A DNA stretch of 64,000 nt from Liolophura sinensis (lineage: Eukaryota > Mollusca > Polyplacophora > Chitonida > Chitonidae): assembly GCF_032854445.1 (NCBI RefSeq), contig NC_088304.1:13651704-13715703 (forward strand), written 5' to 3'. A program made the position numbers and the translations under genes. How positions within the stretch are numbered: position 1 is the stretch's first letter; every line of letters begins with the position of its first letter. This document shows positions 23,801 to 37,000 of this stretch, one piece after another. The notes below the pieces were generated by a model. It was not told where the DNA came from and did not search any database. It worked only from the letters and a program-made list of their open reading frames with translations.

Positions 23801-26800
23801 CAGAAGGTCACCACTCTTTTTTTCAAGGGGGGATAACTCCACTTACCCTACAGCTGAGTCTAGAATCACTGTACAGGGAATACCTAATGCTGTGAGTTCT
23901 TTGCATGTCAAGTGCCTGGTTAAAGGAAATAATAGATACAGATAATACGAGACTGAAAAGAATTCAAAAGAACATTAATAAAGCTTATAAACTAAAAGTC
24001 TGTGTACAAGACCTGCTTATTTGTGACCCATGAGTCTTGCTTTGGGCTGTACCGAGGTATCAAGAGGCTTGGTGGCCATTCTGTCTGTCCATCCATTTTT
24101 GGTGGATTCTTTGCTTCCTAGGCCACAAATTTACCCAAAATTTTAAATTAGCATACTGTCAAACAAGAGAAATGATATTTAGCCAAAAATATATCAACAG
24201 TGTGAAAACCGTAGCCCGAATTATCAGTTAAATAAAATGAAGCACAGGGCTGTCAACATTTAAAAACAAATAAACACTGAAATGAACTTTACTTCAGACT
24301 ACTGACTATTAAACACTGTCCAGAAAAATGGTCTCCTTTTACATTTTCTAACCCAATAAAATTCTTCTAAAACACTGGATTTATCTTAGCTTTTCCAGTG
24401 AATTTTCAATTTTCAAAAGTCTTACACACCCAGATTTGTCAGGTTGCGATTCCATGACAAATACGTTGAATCTTTTCTTCGCCTTGGCAGCCTCTTTCAG
24501 GACGTGGAGAACTACACGAGACCGTGAGTGTGTCAAGATCGTCTTCAAACAACGAAGAAAACAAATGACAAAAATTAATTACAGGTTTCATTATGTGTAA
24601 TGCCAATTTTTCCCACCTCTTGAATACTTTTTTCTGACATACACAAATTATATCTGTTTGGGACAGTGCTTTAATTGGTCTGATACATTTACAGTACACT
24701 GGCAAGGCATTCTCTATATTTTATTAATTTTTTTATTAATTTTTTTATTAATTTATCAAACAGGATCAAGATTCTATTTTAACACTTTCTTAAGATGAAA
24801 AAGTGCTGGCAGCACACACAGGATTTTCTTTCGCAAAAATGACACGACCAGAGATAGCCCCTTAACACAAAGAACACCACAGCTTTTCAAGTAAAAAAGA
24901 AGCATACAAAGTCACTTAATTACTAATTAACTCAATCAATCAGTGTTATAATATATGAAATTGAAAGTGAAACTAATGTATTTACTTACTGCTCCATCTA
25001 GAATAAAAGGATGTGCCAATTTGCTGATTTTCTGTCGTGATGTTGCCACTTTTTGAAGGAACAGATTCCCCCTGTCCACCATCAACTTTTTACAGGCATT
25101 GAAATCCTTTCAAAGAAAAAGAAAATCTATTTTAAAGATAAACAGTATGCCATCGCAATATGACAACGCCAAAATTTTCAATTTCAGTGACTTGATTTTA
25201 TTTTTGAAAAAACTGATGTTACCATCAAGCAGAAAGGTGCAACAGATATGTCCCTTTACGTCCAATAAAATCCAGTCTAAAGTGGCAGGTATGAACCCTC
25301 ATTCTACAGGCATGAAACCTCAACCAGTCACAGTATAAAGAAATCAGACATGGCATCTCAACCAGTCACAGCATACTGACATCAGATATGACATCAGACA
25401 TGACACCTCTACCAATCACAGTATACTAACATTAGACATGACACCTCAACCAGTCACAGTATGCTGACATTAGACATGACACCTCAACCAGTCACAGTAT
25501 GCTGACATAAGACAGGACATTTCAGCCAGTCACTGCATATAGACATCAGACATGACACCTGAACTAGTCACTGTATACTGACATCAGACAGGACACCTGA
25601 ACCAGTTACTGTATGCTGACATTGGACATGACACCTCAACCAGTCACGTTATAATCACATCAGACATGACACCTTGACCAGTCACAGAATACAGACAATC
25701 ACTGAGTGGTTAAAGAATTCCTCTTTATAGATCAACAAATGAGGAGGATGGCCAATTATGAAGACTTTCAAACTTGACCTGACCCGGGATTGAACCCACA
25801 TCTCCTGTTACACAGCAGAAGCTCAAAGCACTATTCTCCTCATATATATGACTTACCGAGCTCTCTAGAGAAGCTCCTGTGAGGGTGATAAAGCGCAGGA
25901 AGAGCTCACAACCGGACGAAATGGATGTTACATTACTCTCTGTTTCTGTCAAAGTGCTGATTACATCCTTCAGATTGGCTCGTAATCCTGACAATGTCTC
26001 AGCTGAAAAAAAAAAAAAACACACAGAAACTCTTATCGTGCAAAAAATAAAAGATTAATTGGCAATACAAGACAATTCTTAACTTTTCTTTTTGTTCTAC
26101 TGTTTCAGATGTTTACAAAGTACAGATACATTTATACAGGCATGTGCTGGCTCAGTGGCATAAAGACCACTGTACTTCAACATCCCATGAGGTAAGGCAC
26201 TTTTATTTTTGAAAGTTAGTACATAAAAGAACATGAATCTGAAATGATATTTCTTCCTCCATTAACTCAAAAATTATATAATATATACATATATTGATGA
26301 CTTTTTTTTTACTGATGCAGTAGATACCAGAATTTACATGCGCCAGAAATGCGAAAAAGGTAAGGAAAGATCATCTCACTTTTATTTGGGAAATTATATG
26401 TTAAAACTTCTGTGAAATCATAAAGTTCATAGTTCAACCCATATGCACTAGCCCCAATCCTGAGAGTGGTTAGCATAGCAAGTATGCCCAACAGATACCT
26501 GTAGGTTTCTTGTTCATGTGAGTTTTGTGTTGTGGAGTTGATGCAAATACCGGAATTCAAGTGTATAGCATAGTACTTCATAGGCCTGGCGTACATATAT
26601 AGGAGTTCGGCAAGTCTATTCTAATTTCATTTTGAAAAAATTTACAAACCACCTTCGCTTATCAATTATTTCATTTGAGTTTTCATTAAAGTGTTTTGAG
26701 ACTTTTTGTGGTGTCAGGCATTGATTTGATATGGAAAATTACAACTGGCAGATCACTATCCCCCAAATTCTGTTATACAAGTACCAGTAATTAACAATTA

Positions 26801-27931
26801 ATTAAGGGTTTTATTGTCCTATATTCTGTTTTGAAAAAACAAATATAAAAAAACAAACCTGTTTTTGCAGGTTGTCCTGACCTGTTTTGTTAATTGTTAC
26901 AGGCAGCTTTGATGTATTTTGTACATTTATGCTTTCAAACTTTTCATTTGAGAGAGGTTCACATTTATATAATTGGGTCACTATTGAAATGTGGCCTAGT
27001 TATTTAATTATATTGTTTTTCCTTGGGAAATCCAAGCAGCTTCATTTTCATAACAGAAGTTTGACTTGTGACATATGCTGGGGTTTCATTTAGAATTGGA
27101 AAAGGAGGTCAAAATTCAAAAGTAGGCGGCTGAATTAAAAGTAATTATGTCTCAATTACTATTGATTTAAATAGTAAGAATATTCAAAGTAGGCGGTGAC
27201 GGGGACGGCTGTAGACAGCTGTCTGCAGCCCGCTACTTGCCCTTTTTGAACACCCTGTATGGAACTCTGATGAACTGAGGCACCCGCATATAAGGCAGGA
27301 CTGTGTAAACACTGGATGTTCCAGTCTTGAACAAACTTACCTGAATCTTGTTTCAGGTATTCTATAAGAGTCTGAATGGCTGCTATTGCCCGTGATTTCT
27401 CAGGGTTATCCGCGACAGTCTTCTCAAAGTATCGGAGTAAAGCTACATAAAGAAAGATGCAAACAAAATTATCCATATCTGCACCGACCATTACATACTG
27501 TTTACATTTAGGGGAAGAAAAACCCACATGTTGGGCTACTCTGAAGAAAAAAAAATTCTTTTTTGGTTCCAATAAATAATCTCACCAAAAGCAACACAAG
27601 AAAACACACCATTTGGTATACCATTTTCTACCTTTTTTTTTCTTCATGTTATTACATGCATATGGCAAATGCAATGTTGTGAAGCAGTTTTCAGTATTGA
27701 CAGTATAATGCTGTGTCAACCATCTATCATGATGAAGGCTATAGCACTTTGCATCCCATTGACTTTCATGTACTATCCCATATGTTGGAAAAAAATGTTC
27801 TGATTTAACTTCGATGACAACTTGGAAAGTTAGGATAACACTCTGTTGTTGTACGTCAGTAATCAGACTTGGCATTTTGGACCATACACGCTTTCTTCGG
27901 ATTTCTTTTACAGCTCACCAGTTTTGTCCAT
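20829..27931 (-). CDS. EIF2B1: Translation initiation factor eIF2B subunit alpha, nine coding exons
   Basis: Regulatory alpha subunit of eIF2B, the guanine nucleotide exchange factor that recharges eIF2 in the cytoplasm; it helps sense phosphorylated eIF2 (family knowledge). Coding exons in transcript order: 27919-27931, 27341-27442, 25857-26002, 24990-25106, 24430-24542, 23847-23915, 23430-23505, 22167-22292, 20829-20984. All introns are GT-AG. The frame closes at 918 nt, giving 305 aa, the length of the human protein. Diagnostic segments include [10 protein letters not shown] (exon 3), a [16 protein letters not shown] stretch (exon 5), [15 protein letters not shown] (exon 7), [15 protein letters not shown] (exon 8) and the C-terminal [15 protein letters not shown]. 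The N-terminal third is the helical region and the rest the Rossmann-like domain. Exon 1 codes only MDKT plus one base; it was chosen for its donor (GTGAGC) and because phase 1 gives the Ala that joins LLRYFEK. The exon 5 donor, GTGTGT, is weak. Intron 3 holds a 38-bp tandem array. Confidence 0.97.
21004..21316 (-). repeat. SINE family B, near full length, in the EIF2B1 last intron
   Basis: From GAATGAGTGTTTGGGGTTTA through the body to a tRNA-like head complement (GGATTGATCCTGGATCTAC, box B-like). Flanks ACACACAG on the left and GACACACAGAC on the right suggest a target duplication. Confidence 0.8.
21615..21863 (-). repeat. SINE family A, intact young copy in the EIF2B1 last intron
   Basis: An exact 15-bp duplication CTGATTTCAAATTAT flanks it (21600-21614 and 21864-21878). 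Full length, from the ATTTATTTG tail complement to GAGCCACAGAGGCCC. Confidence 0.93.
22809..22981 (-). repeat. SINE family A with internal deletion, EIF2B1 intron 7
   Basis: Exact 10-bp duplication TCACATTATA at 22799-22808 and 22982-22991. The centre lacks the box B segment, although both ends are present. Confidence 0.9.
25268..25690. repeat. 38-bp tandem repeat, about 10 copies, EIF2B1 intron 3
   Basis: Units of the type CAGTCACAGTATACTGACAT followed by CAGACATGACACCTCAAC repeat every 38 bp. Anchors fall at 25325, 25363, then after a 50-bp step 25413, 25451, 25489, 25527, 25565, 25603, 25641 and 25679. Copies are diverged at single positions. The array lies wholly inside an intron. Confidence 0.93.
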
Positions 27932-28083
27932 GCTGCTGCTGTGTTGTTGTTGCTCGTCAGATTCCGACCGACTGATGCAATAAATTCGGTGTGGATTGGC
28001 TATAGCTTACGCTTTCCGGTTAGTCAACCAATCAAATAAGATGTAACAGATTTTACGGGAAGAAGCACGTGAAAACAGAGACG
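27932..28083. promoter_or_regulatory. Divergent EIF2B1/GTF2H3 promoter
   Basis: Only 152 bp separate the two start codons. ATTGG at 27995-27999 is a CCAAT box reading toward EIF2B1, and CCAAT at 28028-28032 reads toward GTF2H3. Between them TTTCCGG (about 28013-28019) is an ETS-like site on the minus strand, and CACGTG (28066-28071) is an E-box. No TATA box was seen. Spacing and paired CCAAT boxes fit a housekeeping bidirectional promoter. Both 5' UTRs must lie within it. Transcription factor use is inferred from motifs only. Confidence 0.8.
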
Positions 28084-31000
28084 ATGTCATCAGGTGTAAA
28101 CATAAGATATTTGTGGCTTCTTTTTCAGTTTTAAAGCCCGGTTCTATAGTTTGCGACAGTTTCTATTTCATACTGTATGAAAACCGTTCTTGGTATTTCT
28201 TTAGAAAGCAGCAGCATCGCACTAACAAATATGTTGACTCACGACAGTTGGACCCTCAGTAACCATTTTGGGCTGAACTGTAGAATTGAAAATGTTCTAG
28301 TTGTTTTCTTTAAAGTTGAAGGCAGCGCAGAATCAAGCCATGCGAAGTTACCTCTCATTTTGTGAGGACAGTAGGTTCTCTAGTTGATGCTAAACGTAGA
28401 GTAGTAAAGACAAGATGCATGGACATTGCAACTGAGCCTTGTAGTAACATGCCTAAATGATTTTTAAAATTCATAGAGATCAGGACAAACTGTACATTTT
28501 TGGAAATCTTAATATATAATGTTTATATAAATAATAGCCTACATAACTCATAATTCAGCAAGGAACAAATTCGCGCGTGATCACCTGGAATTCAGGGCCC
28601 TCTTAAATTGTAATTTTCTGAAAATAGCAAAAAATGACCCCACTCTTTAGGCCAGACAAGGCCTAAAAATTGCATTAGTGTTTCTCTGGGAAGTATATAG
28701 ATACAATTTTATAATATTAAAGGAAGAATTATAGTATATAAGAATTAATGGTAAATTTTTGGGATGCAAGTTGCAAAATTAGATATGAAAAATGCACAAG
28801 TTCATCTATTTGGGTACGATATTTTGATTTTCTAGAAGCCCATTCCACAAAAATATTTCTGCTTGGCCTAATATGTAACAAATAAAAGGTAATGACTAAC
28901 AAAGTGTTTTTAACGAAAAATTCATTCAAAAAGTCATTTTTTTGTGAAATCCACCCAGTGAATATTTGCCCTAAAAGGAAGTACGGTTTGTGTCATATTA
29001 TCAATTATTTGACCTAAATATTAATAATTATTTATTTTGTAATATCACATTACAATGTCTAAGCAAATGCCATAATCTCTCTACATATAACCAGCCATTT
29101 AGTATTTCTTAACTTAAAATCTCAATTGCTTTGGGAGGCATGTAAGTTCCATCCTTTGGCATTCAAATTTCTTTGATTGATTTAATCAGACATTTACCTA
29201 TGTCACATAATTCAGTTTTAAAATAAGCTGATTATATGATCCCATCAAGCACAGTTAGTGTGCCGTTGTGAGTTTAGAACCAGAGAACTGAACACTACAT
29301 GGTCATTGAGCAATGTTGTGGACACTATGTGCTCCAGTGTAAACAAACGTGTTCGGTGAATGTGCACTTAGCATTCTGTTTCTTCCTACTGTCAAACCCC
29401 AACCCATCAAAATCCACTCTAAAATCACTAGGGTCCTCGCGTAAAACACCAAAAGAAGCAGGCCACTATTAGCCAATAAGTTTGTGTTTTATTTTAAACT
29501 ATTGTCAGCAGTGTAATACGCATAAAATAAACATCTGTATTTATCTGAAGTCTTTAGCACAGAACAGTGGATTTGTCGTCACTGTTTCCCACTGTAAAAA
29601 TGACAACCTCTAACACCTTGTTCCGTGACCCCTCCCCCTACCCTATATATCGGGTGCTATTGGGATGTAGTAATACACAAAAACGTTGCGCAGAAGGGGT
29701 CCAACAACCGGGAATAGTGGGGTCAGCTTTCATCCATTTAACAAAACAAACTGGTGGTGCCCCCTGACAAGCTTTGGGAACGCAACTTGTAGCCTTACTG
29801 AGGAAAATATTTCCATGGAAAATGGCAAATCCTAGACCACTATGGCTTCAGGCAGTTTGGTTGCCTTGCTGGTAGTTTTAGATTTTTAACCTGAGACATT
29901 TATGTTGTACAAGCTGTATTGGTTCATGCATTCAAGGTTCCTTTGATCTATGAAGTAGACGCCATGATTGTAATATGATAGGTCTTATCCAACTACTTTT
30001 AAACAGTCGCACACTAGTATGCATATTGAAGCATGGCTGAAAAATTTCAAAACCCATTCAATCCTACAAGTGTTTTGAAGATTCCCTATGTTATTTACAT
30101 GCAAAGTTTGTCAGGCAAGTCACAGTTTGTACCTGACAAGAGCGAGTTGAAAGCCTGGCAATATCCTGTTCCAGCTGCTTATTTGCAGGCTTGCACTGGA
30201 TGGACCAAACAGTGCACTAAATGGGCCAGACATTTGTTATTATTGAGAGCATTGAACTAATGATAAATTATTATGTCACTTACAGATGATGCAACAAGTC
30301 TGCTGATAATCATTGTTGACACAAATCCAGTATGGTGGGGATTGAGCCAGGGTAAAGGAGATGGACAGGTACATGTACAGCCTTCTAGGCTGGACTTACA
30401 TATGTATACCTGTAAAAGATCATAATGGATTAACAGGATTTTTGCCAAGGGGACCAATTTAAGTCTTAATTCACCAGGTGTGACTGGACACTCTGTGAAA
30501 GTGACAATGCCCAACCTGCAATAAAAGGTGTTATAATGAGGGAGAGTTGTACAAAATGTGTTTGATCGGGGTAACTTGACCAATGCACCAAAAAAGGGCT
30601 CTATCCTAACATTTTTTATCCAGCTTTTGAAAAGTCTCACCTTATATTTTCTTCTCATTGTTAAGTTTCTTTGAAATATCTACCTCTTTCATTATAAAAG
30701 AGGGAAAAAAATTTTTTTTTTCCAGTAGGATTGTGTTACATCCAGTGAAGAATTTTAATGACCTAAAGGAGGTTAGATTAATATGAGCTTTTTTCTGTGA
30801 GAGTCAGTCCAGTCATAATTCCCTGGTTTTGTTTGGAGTAAATGACTTCAAACATGTCTTTAAAAATATCAAAAATTGTGCTCTCTCTCTCTCTCTCTCT
30901 TTCTTCTCATCTCAGATTGCTCCACTGCTATGTTTAAACATTTTATTGTGTGTGTCTGACATGCTGCTCAGAATTATCACCTGTGTATCTACAAATTAAG

Positions 31001-34000
31001 ATAAATCCACAAGGGAAGTACAAATTAGTGCCTCAGATTTCTGAGATAATTATGTACTTAATCTAATTGGATTGTGAGTTATTTGAGTTGATAATTACTT
31101 GGAACGCTACTCGCTTTAAATGACACATTTTTATTATTTAATTAAAAAAAAAAGATTACTGTTTTGGGCTTCTTCGTCTATGTAATTATCGCATAAAATA
31201 ACATTGTACATCCATATCTCATTTGCAAAGTTTTGCAAATTGTTTTACTTTAGTAATTGTTTTAGTTTTAATTTCAGCTGACCTTGTCCCAGTGCCTGGA
31301 CAATGTACTTGTGTGTGCAAATTCTCATCTGATGATGAACCACAAAAATAAATTGGCTGTCATCGCCTCTCATACCAACGCAAGGTGATTTGATCAATTT
31401 TATAGTTAGTGAAAAAAATATCTAAAACTAAAGTTGAAAGGTGTGAAAGTTTTGGCTTGAATGTATACATTTGAGAAGACATTGAAGTTTACAGATACGT
31501 TTACAGATATGTTTACAGATATGTTAGTATTTTGTTTGCCTGAAATAAATTCCACAAATCTGAACAATCTGTTCAAATGCCAGTGGCTTTATAATTTTTT
31601 TCATGCGGGGCACGTTCACAGTCTCAAACAATAACAGAAGAAGCCAGCTGAAACATTGTTTGCGGAAATTGAAAGCGTTGCTGTTCACCTTTAACATAGC
31701 AGATAATTGACATCTTAGTTTAATTACAATTCCTGGGGGCTGTTTCTCAAAAGGGACCTAAAAGAGACTTAGATTTTTTAAATCTCTTACACCTTTGGCA
31801 TTGCCAGAAACTAAATGTGTAGAGATTCTGTTTTACTTTCCACAGCCACTTCCTGTACCCAAGACCTGACCTTGACCAAAGAACAACAGAAGGTACAGAG
31901 ACTGCGAATGGGCAGACAGTTCCTGGTGATGGACGGCATGAATTGTTCTCTATTGTGAATGAAAGCATCCGGAAACAGATCAAGGAGCTTGTTTTGTCAG
32001 GTAACATTGCAAAAGTATACAAGAAAGATTGACTTATAGAATAGAGAATCAAGTCCAGCTCATGCTGGCTTCCTCCCCAGCCGTAAGTGAGAAGGTCTGC
32101 CAGCAACCTGCGGATGGTCGTGAGTTTCCCCCGGGTTTCCGACCATAATGTTGGCCGCCGTCGTATAAGTGAAATATTCTTGAGTACGGCGTAAAACACC
32201 AATCAAATAAATAAATCAAATAGAATAGAGAATTTCTTAAGATAGGTAGTTAACGCTAGTTAAGTGAACTGATATGGAAGAATTTGTGTTTCTTTTCCGC
32301 TGTTATTTTTCTTCTTCTTCTTCTTCATTTGTTTTATCAGTGATGTATTACCTGCATGATAAGTTTGATAATAGTCATCTAGCAAGTTTTGGCTGAGTTG
32401 CCCTAATGTTGTCAGTATTAGATCACTCTGAATTATTGTATTGAAAATATTGATGTGTTGTCTTAGATAATAATTATTACAGGACAGTATTAAACTTGTT
32501 TTGTGGCAGGTCTTTGTGGTGAGCTGTTCTCAGACTCTCTCTTAGCTGGCTCTATGGCAATGGCACTGTGCTGTATCCTTTACTCATTGTGTGTGTGTTT
32601 GGGGGTGGTGGTGGGGCAGGGGGACCTGGTGCAGTATACTGTGACTTAACAAAGTGATTCAGTTTGCTATTAATACGATAGGTTATCCATATTAAAAAAA
32701 ATCTGAAACATTAAGAAATTGTAGCTGACAATGGTGAAAAGAGGACAGAACATGTAATTTGTACCACACAACAAACTACAATGCCACTCATAGAAAGCAC
32801 ATGCTAAAAAGCATCTTTAGAACTATATCTCCTGGAGTTCACCCTTCTGTATTTTTGACTAGTTGTTCTAAACACATTTGTACTTTACTCTTATTTGGCT
32901 CACCTGAACTAAGTGTGAATAATAATCAGTTGATCTTAAAATCTGCACATAATTTTATAAGCATGTCCAATAGATTCACCATCCAAGCCCAGCAGTAATA
33001 TGATTTGATTTTGATCTTTCTTTGTTCCCATCACCTTATTCTGTACATGTACATGTCATTTGTTCTCTTTGTTTTCTATGTTGGTGTATATACGTAGATG
33101 TTATGTTGAGGAGATCCCCTCGTGACTATAGGGCTGTGGGAAATCCTCAATAAACAAATAAAGAATTACAATTATTACAATTGTTCATGTTTAAATAATT
33201 TATGTTTTTTATTTGATTGGTGTTTTATGCGGTGCTCAAGAACATTTCACTTATGGTGGGAGGTAACCATGCAGAATCTGGGGGAAACCCATGGCCATCT
33301 GCTGGTTGTTTAAATAAATAAATTTAAGCGGTCAGATCTTAGAACCATGGTAAGCAAATATTTTCAAACCTAATTCTTAACTGTAGAATTAGATATTCAC
33401 AGATTGGAGAAGGAATGTGTGGCTGGAGAAGAAATGTCTGCAAGAATTCTGGTCTGTGGATTAATTTTTAACTTTTGAATGTCTTATTTAATGTAGGCAG
33501 TACAAAACAAATGGGCTGTTAATTTGGTAACATACAATATTCTAGTGAATAGTTTTCATGCACAACGTACCGTTTGTGAAGATATCTTGTTTACAAAATC
33601 TCCATGTGAAGAACTTTGTCTATTGCCTGTCTGATATTGTGTAAATGGGGACATACATTTGTACAGTCATTTATGTGATCATTAAATTGCTGTCAAAATA
33701 TTTCCGCTTCGGGAGGGGTAGATCCAGGATCAATCCTTATTCGAGTCACACCTAAGACTTTAAAAGAGGAAGTTGTAACTTCCTCGCTTGGCGTTCAGCA
33801 TGAAAGGGATAGTGCAACGACTGGTTGACCCGTATCAGTATAATGGCTCGGGCGGGGTGGCTTACTTGCCTTCAGTAAGTTGTCTCAATGAAGCAGCACT
33901 AGATAAAAGAATGGTGGAAATCCGTCCTGCTACAAGGAGGCACATTACATGCACCTTAAGGATTCCTTCGTCGTCATATGACTTAAAAATTGTTGAGTAC

Positions 34001-37000
34001 GACGTTAAACCCCAAGCACGCACTCACTCACTCAAAATATTTACTTTGTCTTAAAAAAAAAAAAAAATTTTATTCCAGATTGTTAAAGGTTCAGAAGATA
34101 ACCCAGCGCAGTATATGAATTTCATGAACGTGGTTTTCACGGCTCAGAAACAGGTATTTGAATTAGAGTTCATAAATATTTCAGTTTAATGATATCACCT
34201 TAGTACTATAAGAACAAGGTTGGTTGGAACAGGGTGTTCAATTGATAGCATTTTTAACTAATCTGATTATATTTTTTTTAAGGTACATAAGTTTAAATTT
34301 GTAATATGGGTAAAAATTAGAGTTGAAAATATCAGCAGCTTTGAGAGCAGCTTTGAGATGGTTTTGAGGTCGGAATATGTTTTATGAGGCACATCCATTT
34401 TATCTGACCGACCCTGATAGCACAGTTGGTAGAGCGTCCGCTTCGGGAGCAGTAGATCCAGGGTCAATCCTGGGTCGAGTCACACCTGTGACCTTAAAAG
34501 AGGAAGTTGTAACTTACTCGCTTGGCGTTCAGCATGAAGTGGATAGTGGTTGACCTGTCTCAGTATAATGGATCGAGTGGGGCAGCTTACTTGCCTTCGG
34601 TATGGCGTCTCAGTGAAGCAGCACTAGATAAGAGTGGTGGAAATCTGTCCTGCAACAAGGAGGCACATTACATGCACTCTAAGGATTCCTTCGTCGTCAT
34701 ATGACTGAAAAATTGTTAAGCACGACGTTAAACCCCAGGCACTCACTCACTCAATCACTCACTCACTCCATTTTATCCATTTCCAGAATGTTGTGATTGA
34801 TGCCTGTATCCTTGACAACGATTCTGGCCTGTTACAGCAAGTAAGTCACATAAAGAATATTCAGACTCTGTTTAAAAAGTAGTTGAGATTTTAAAGAGAT
34901 TTTGTGGTATAACATGTTTATTAAATTTATTTATCACATACTGTAGATGTCTTTATTTGTCAGATACTTTATGCTGGTATTTGGAGAGTACAGTAGGTTT
35001 ATCACTTGTCTGTCCATCCTTCAGCCACAACACAGTGTATTGTATTTTATTTCGGCTGTGAAATAGCCTTGAGTACAACATAATACACCAATCAAATAAA
35101 TAAATAAATGAATAAATAAATTAAATCTAGCTACATGGTTTCTCTATGACAAGTTACACAGGAAGATAACTGTTATTGTGATCTATGAATATGATAACAT
35201 AACACCTGTGTTCCATGATCATTCCAAGGGCACACCACAGACTGGCTAATGGCTCACAGAGATCTTTTATTTTGGATTTTAATCTACTGCATATTGTTAT
35301 CTGCTGATTTGCTTATGAACTCTGTATTATTTATTGTTACCTTCTGATTTGCTTATGAACTCTCTACTGTATATTGTTATATTCTGATTTGCTTATGAAC
35401 TCTCTGCTGTATATTGTTATCTTCTGATTTGCTTATGAACTCTCTATTATATATTGTTATATTCTGATTTGCTTATGAACTCTCTGTTGTATATTGTTAT
35501 CTTCTGATTTGCTTGTGGACTCTATACTGTATATTGCTACAGGCGTGTGATATAACAGGAGGGATTTACCTGAAAATACCTCAAATGACTGGCCTTTTAC
35601 AGTATTTATTGGTAAGTTTTCCAAGGTATTTTCAGGTGTAATGTTTTTCAGATGGGGATAAAAGAGTAATTTAAAAAATGTGAATTGAAAAGGGATTTTG
35701 GAGACGTGTTTTGAGAGCAGTACCTCCTCATCTTAAGATCAGCTTTTGGGGATGTACTGATCATCTTGTTGTCAGGCTACTGTGGATTACTGGAATGTCA
35801 TGTCTGGTGTCTTCAACATAGCATGCTTGTGAAGCTGCACTATGAATATACCAGCATTCTTAAGATGATCAGCATAGGGAAGACACTTCATGCTGGTCTT
35901 GGGGCCTCCGTGGCTCAGTCGGTTAGCGCGCTAGCGCAGCGTAATGACCCAGGAGCCTCTCACCAATGCGGTCGCTATGAGTTCAAGTCCAGCTCATGCT
36001 GGCTTCCTCTCCGGCCGTAAGTGGGAAGGTCTGCCAGCAACCTGCGGATGGTCGTGGGTTTCCCCCGGGCTGTGCCCGGTTTCCACCCACCATAATGCTG
36101 GCCGCCATCGTATAAGTGAAATATTCTTGAGTACGGCGTAAAACACCAATCAAAAAAAACAAAAAAAATCATGCTGGTCGACTTGTTGTCGATATACAGT
36201 GACTGGGAGGGGTGTCATGTCTGGTGTCTTTGACATAGCATGCCAGTGAAGCAGCACTAGAAATATGCCAGCATTCCTAAGGATCTAAAATCAGCATTCT
36301 GAGTACTTCTCCCCTTAATATTCAGCATATTGGTTACTGTGACTGGGTGAGGTATCATGGCTGCTGTCTTCAGTATGGTATTTTATTGAGGCAGCACCTA
36401 GTATGTCAGCATTTAAGTACCAGTTTGTTACAAGGACACACATTATGAAATGACTGAAAAAAGTGCTGAAGTAACATTAAGGAGAATGACCTAAAATTTT
36501 TAGAAGCAAATATCATTAAATCACTTTTAATAGGTGGTGAAATTTACAGTCTTCCTACCTACCAAACCAGCCTGAAAACACACTTCTTACATCAAAAGAA
36601 TTCTCTGAAAGGGGCAAAATGTGTAACTTTAAAATAGTTATGGCTAAAACTTTAGGTCATACACCTTAAATACCAAGCAAGGAGAGAAAACAAGGAACTG
36701 TATGATAGACAAATTTTTAGCATTCCATTCATTTGAATCATTCAGTAATGCTGAAGAGAGAAAAAAATGTAAGATATTACAGCTCTATTTTGATGAAATT
36801 GTGCATACAGATTTTGATCTCCCTGTTCCAGTGGGTGTTCCTCCCTGATAAATCAACACGTGATAAGCTGACCTTACCCCCCAAGGCTCAGGTGGATTAC
36901 AGGGCAGCATGCTTCTGCCATAGGACGCTGATCGATGTTGGATATGTCTGCTCGGTCTGCCTCTCCAGTAAGTCGTTTGGTTTCCGAACTGTTAACCACA

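Noticed and set aside
27582-27875. 97-codon open frame ([10 protein letters not shown]...) as EIF2B1 first exon
   Set aside because: It does not join exon 2 in frame and lacks homology. The 13-nt exon at 27919-27931 with a GTGAGC donor fits phase and sequence.
30033-30260. 75-codon open frame ([10 protein letters not shown]...) as an alternative GTF2H3 start
   Set aside because: It ends in a stop at 30260, before the exon 2 acceptor, and shows no homology. The 10-nt exon at 28084 gives the family N-terminus in frame.
34405-34480. tRNA gene
   Set aside because: The tRNA-like sequence is the head of a family B SINE with a target-site duplication and a 3' body, and it lacks an intact cloverleaf. 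The same applies to the heads at 19210, 35899, 54780 and 56708.
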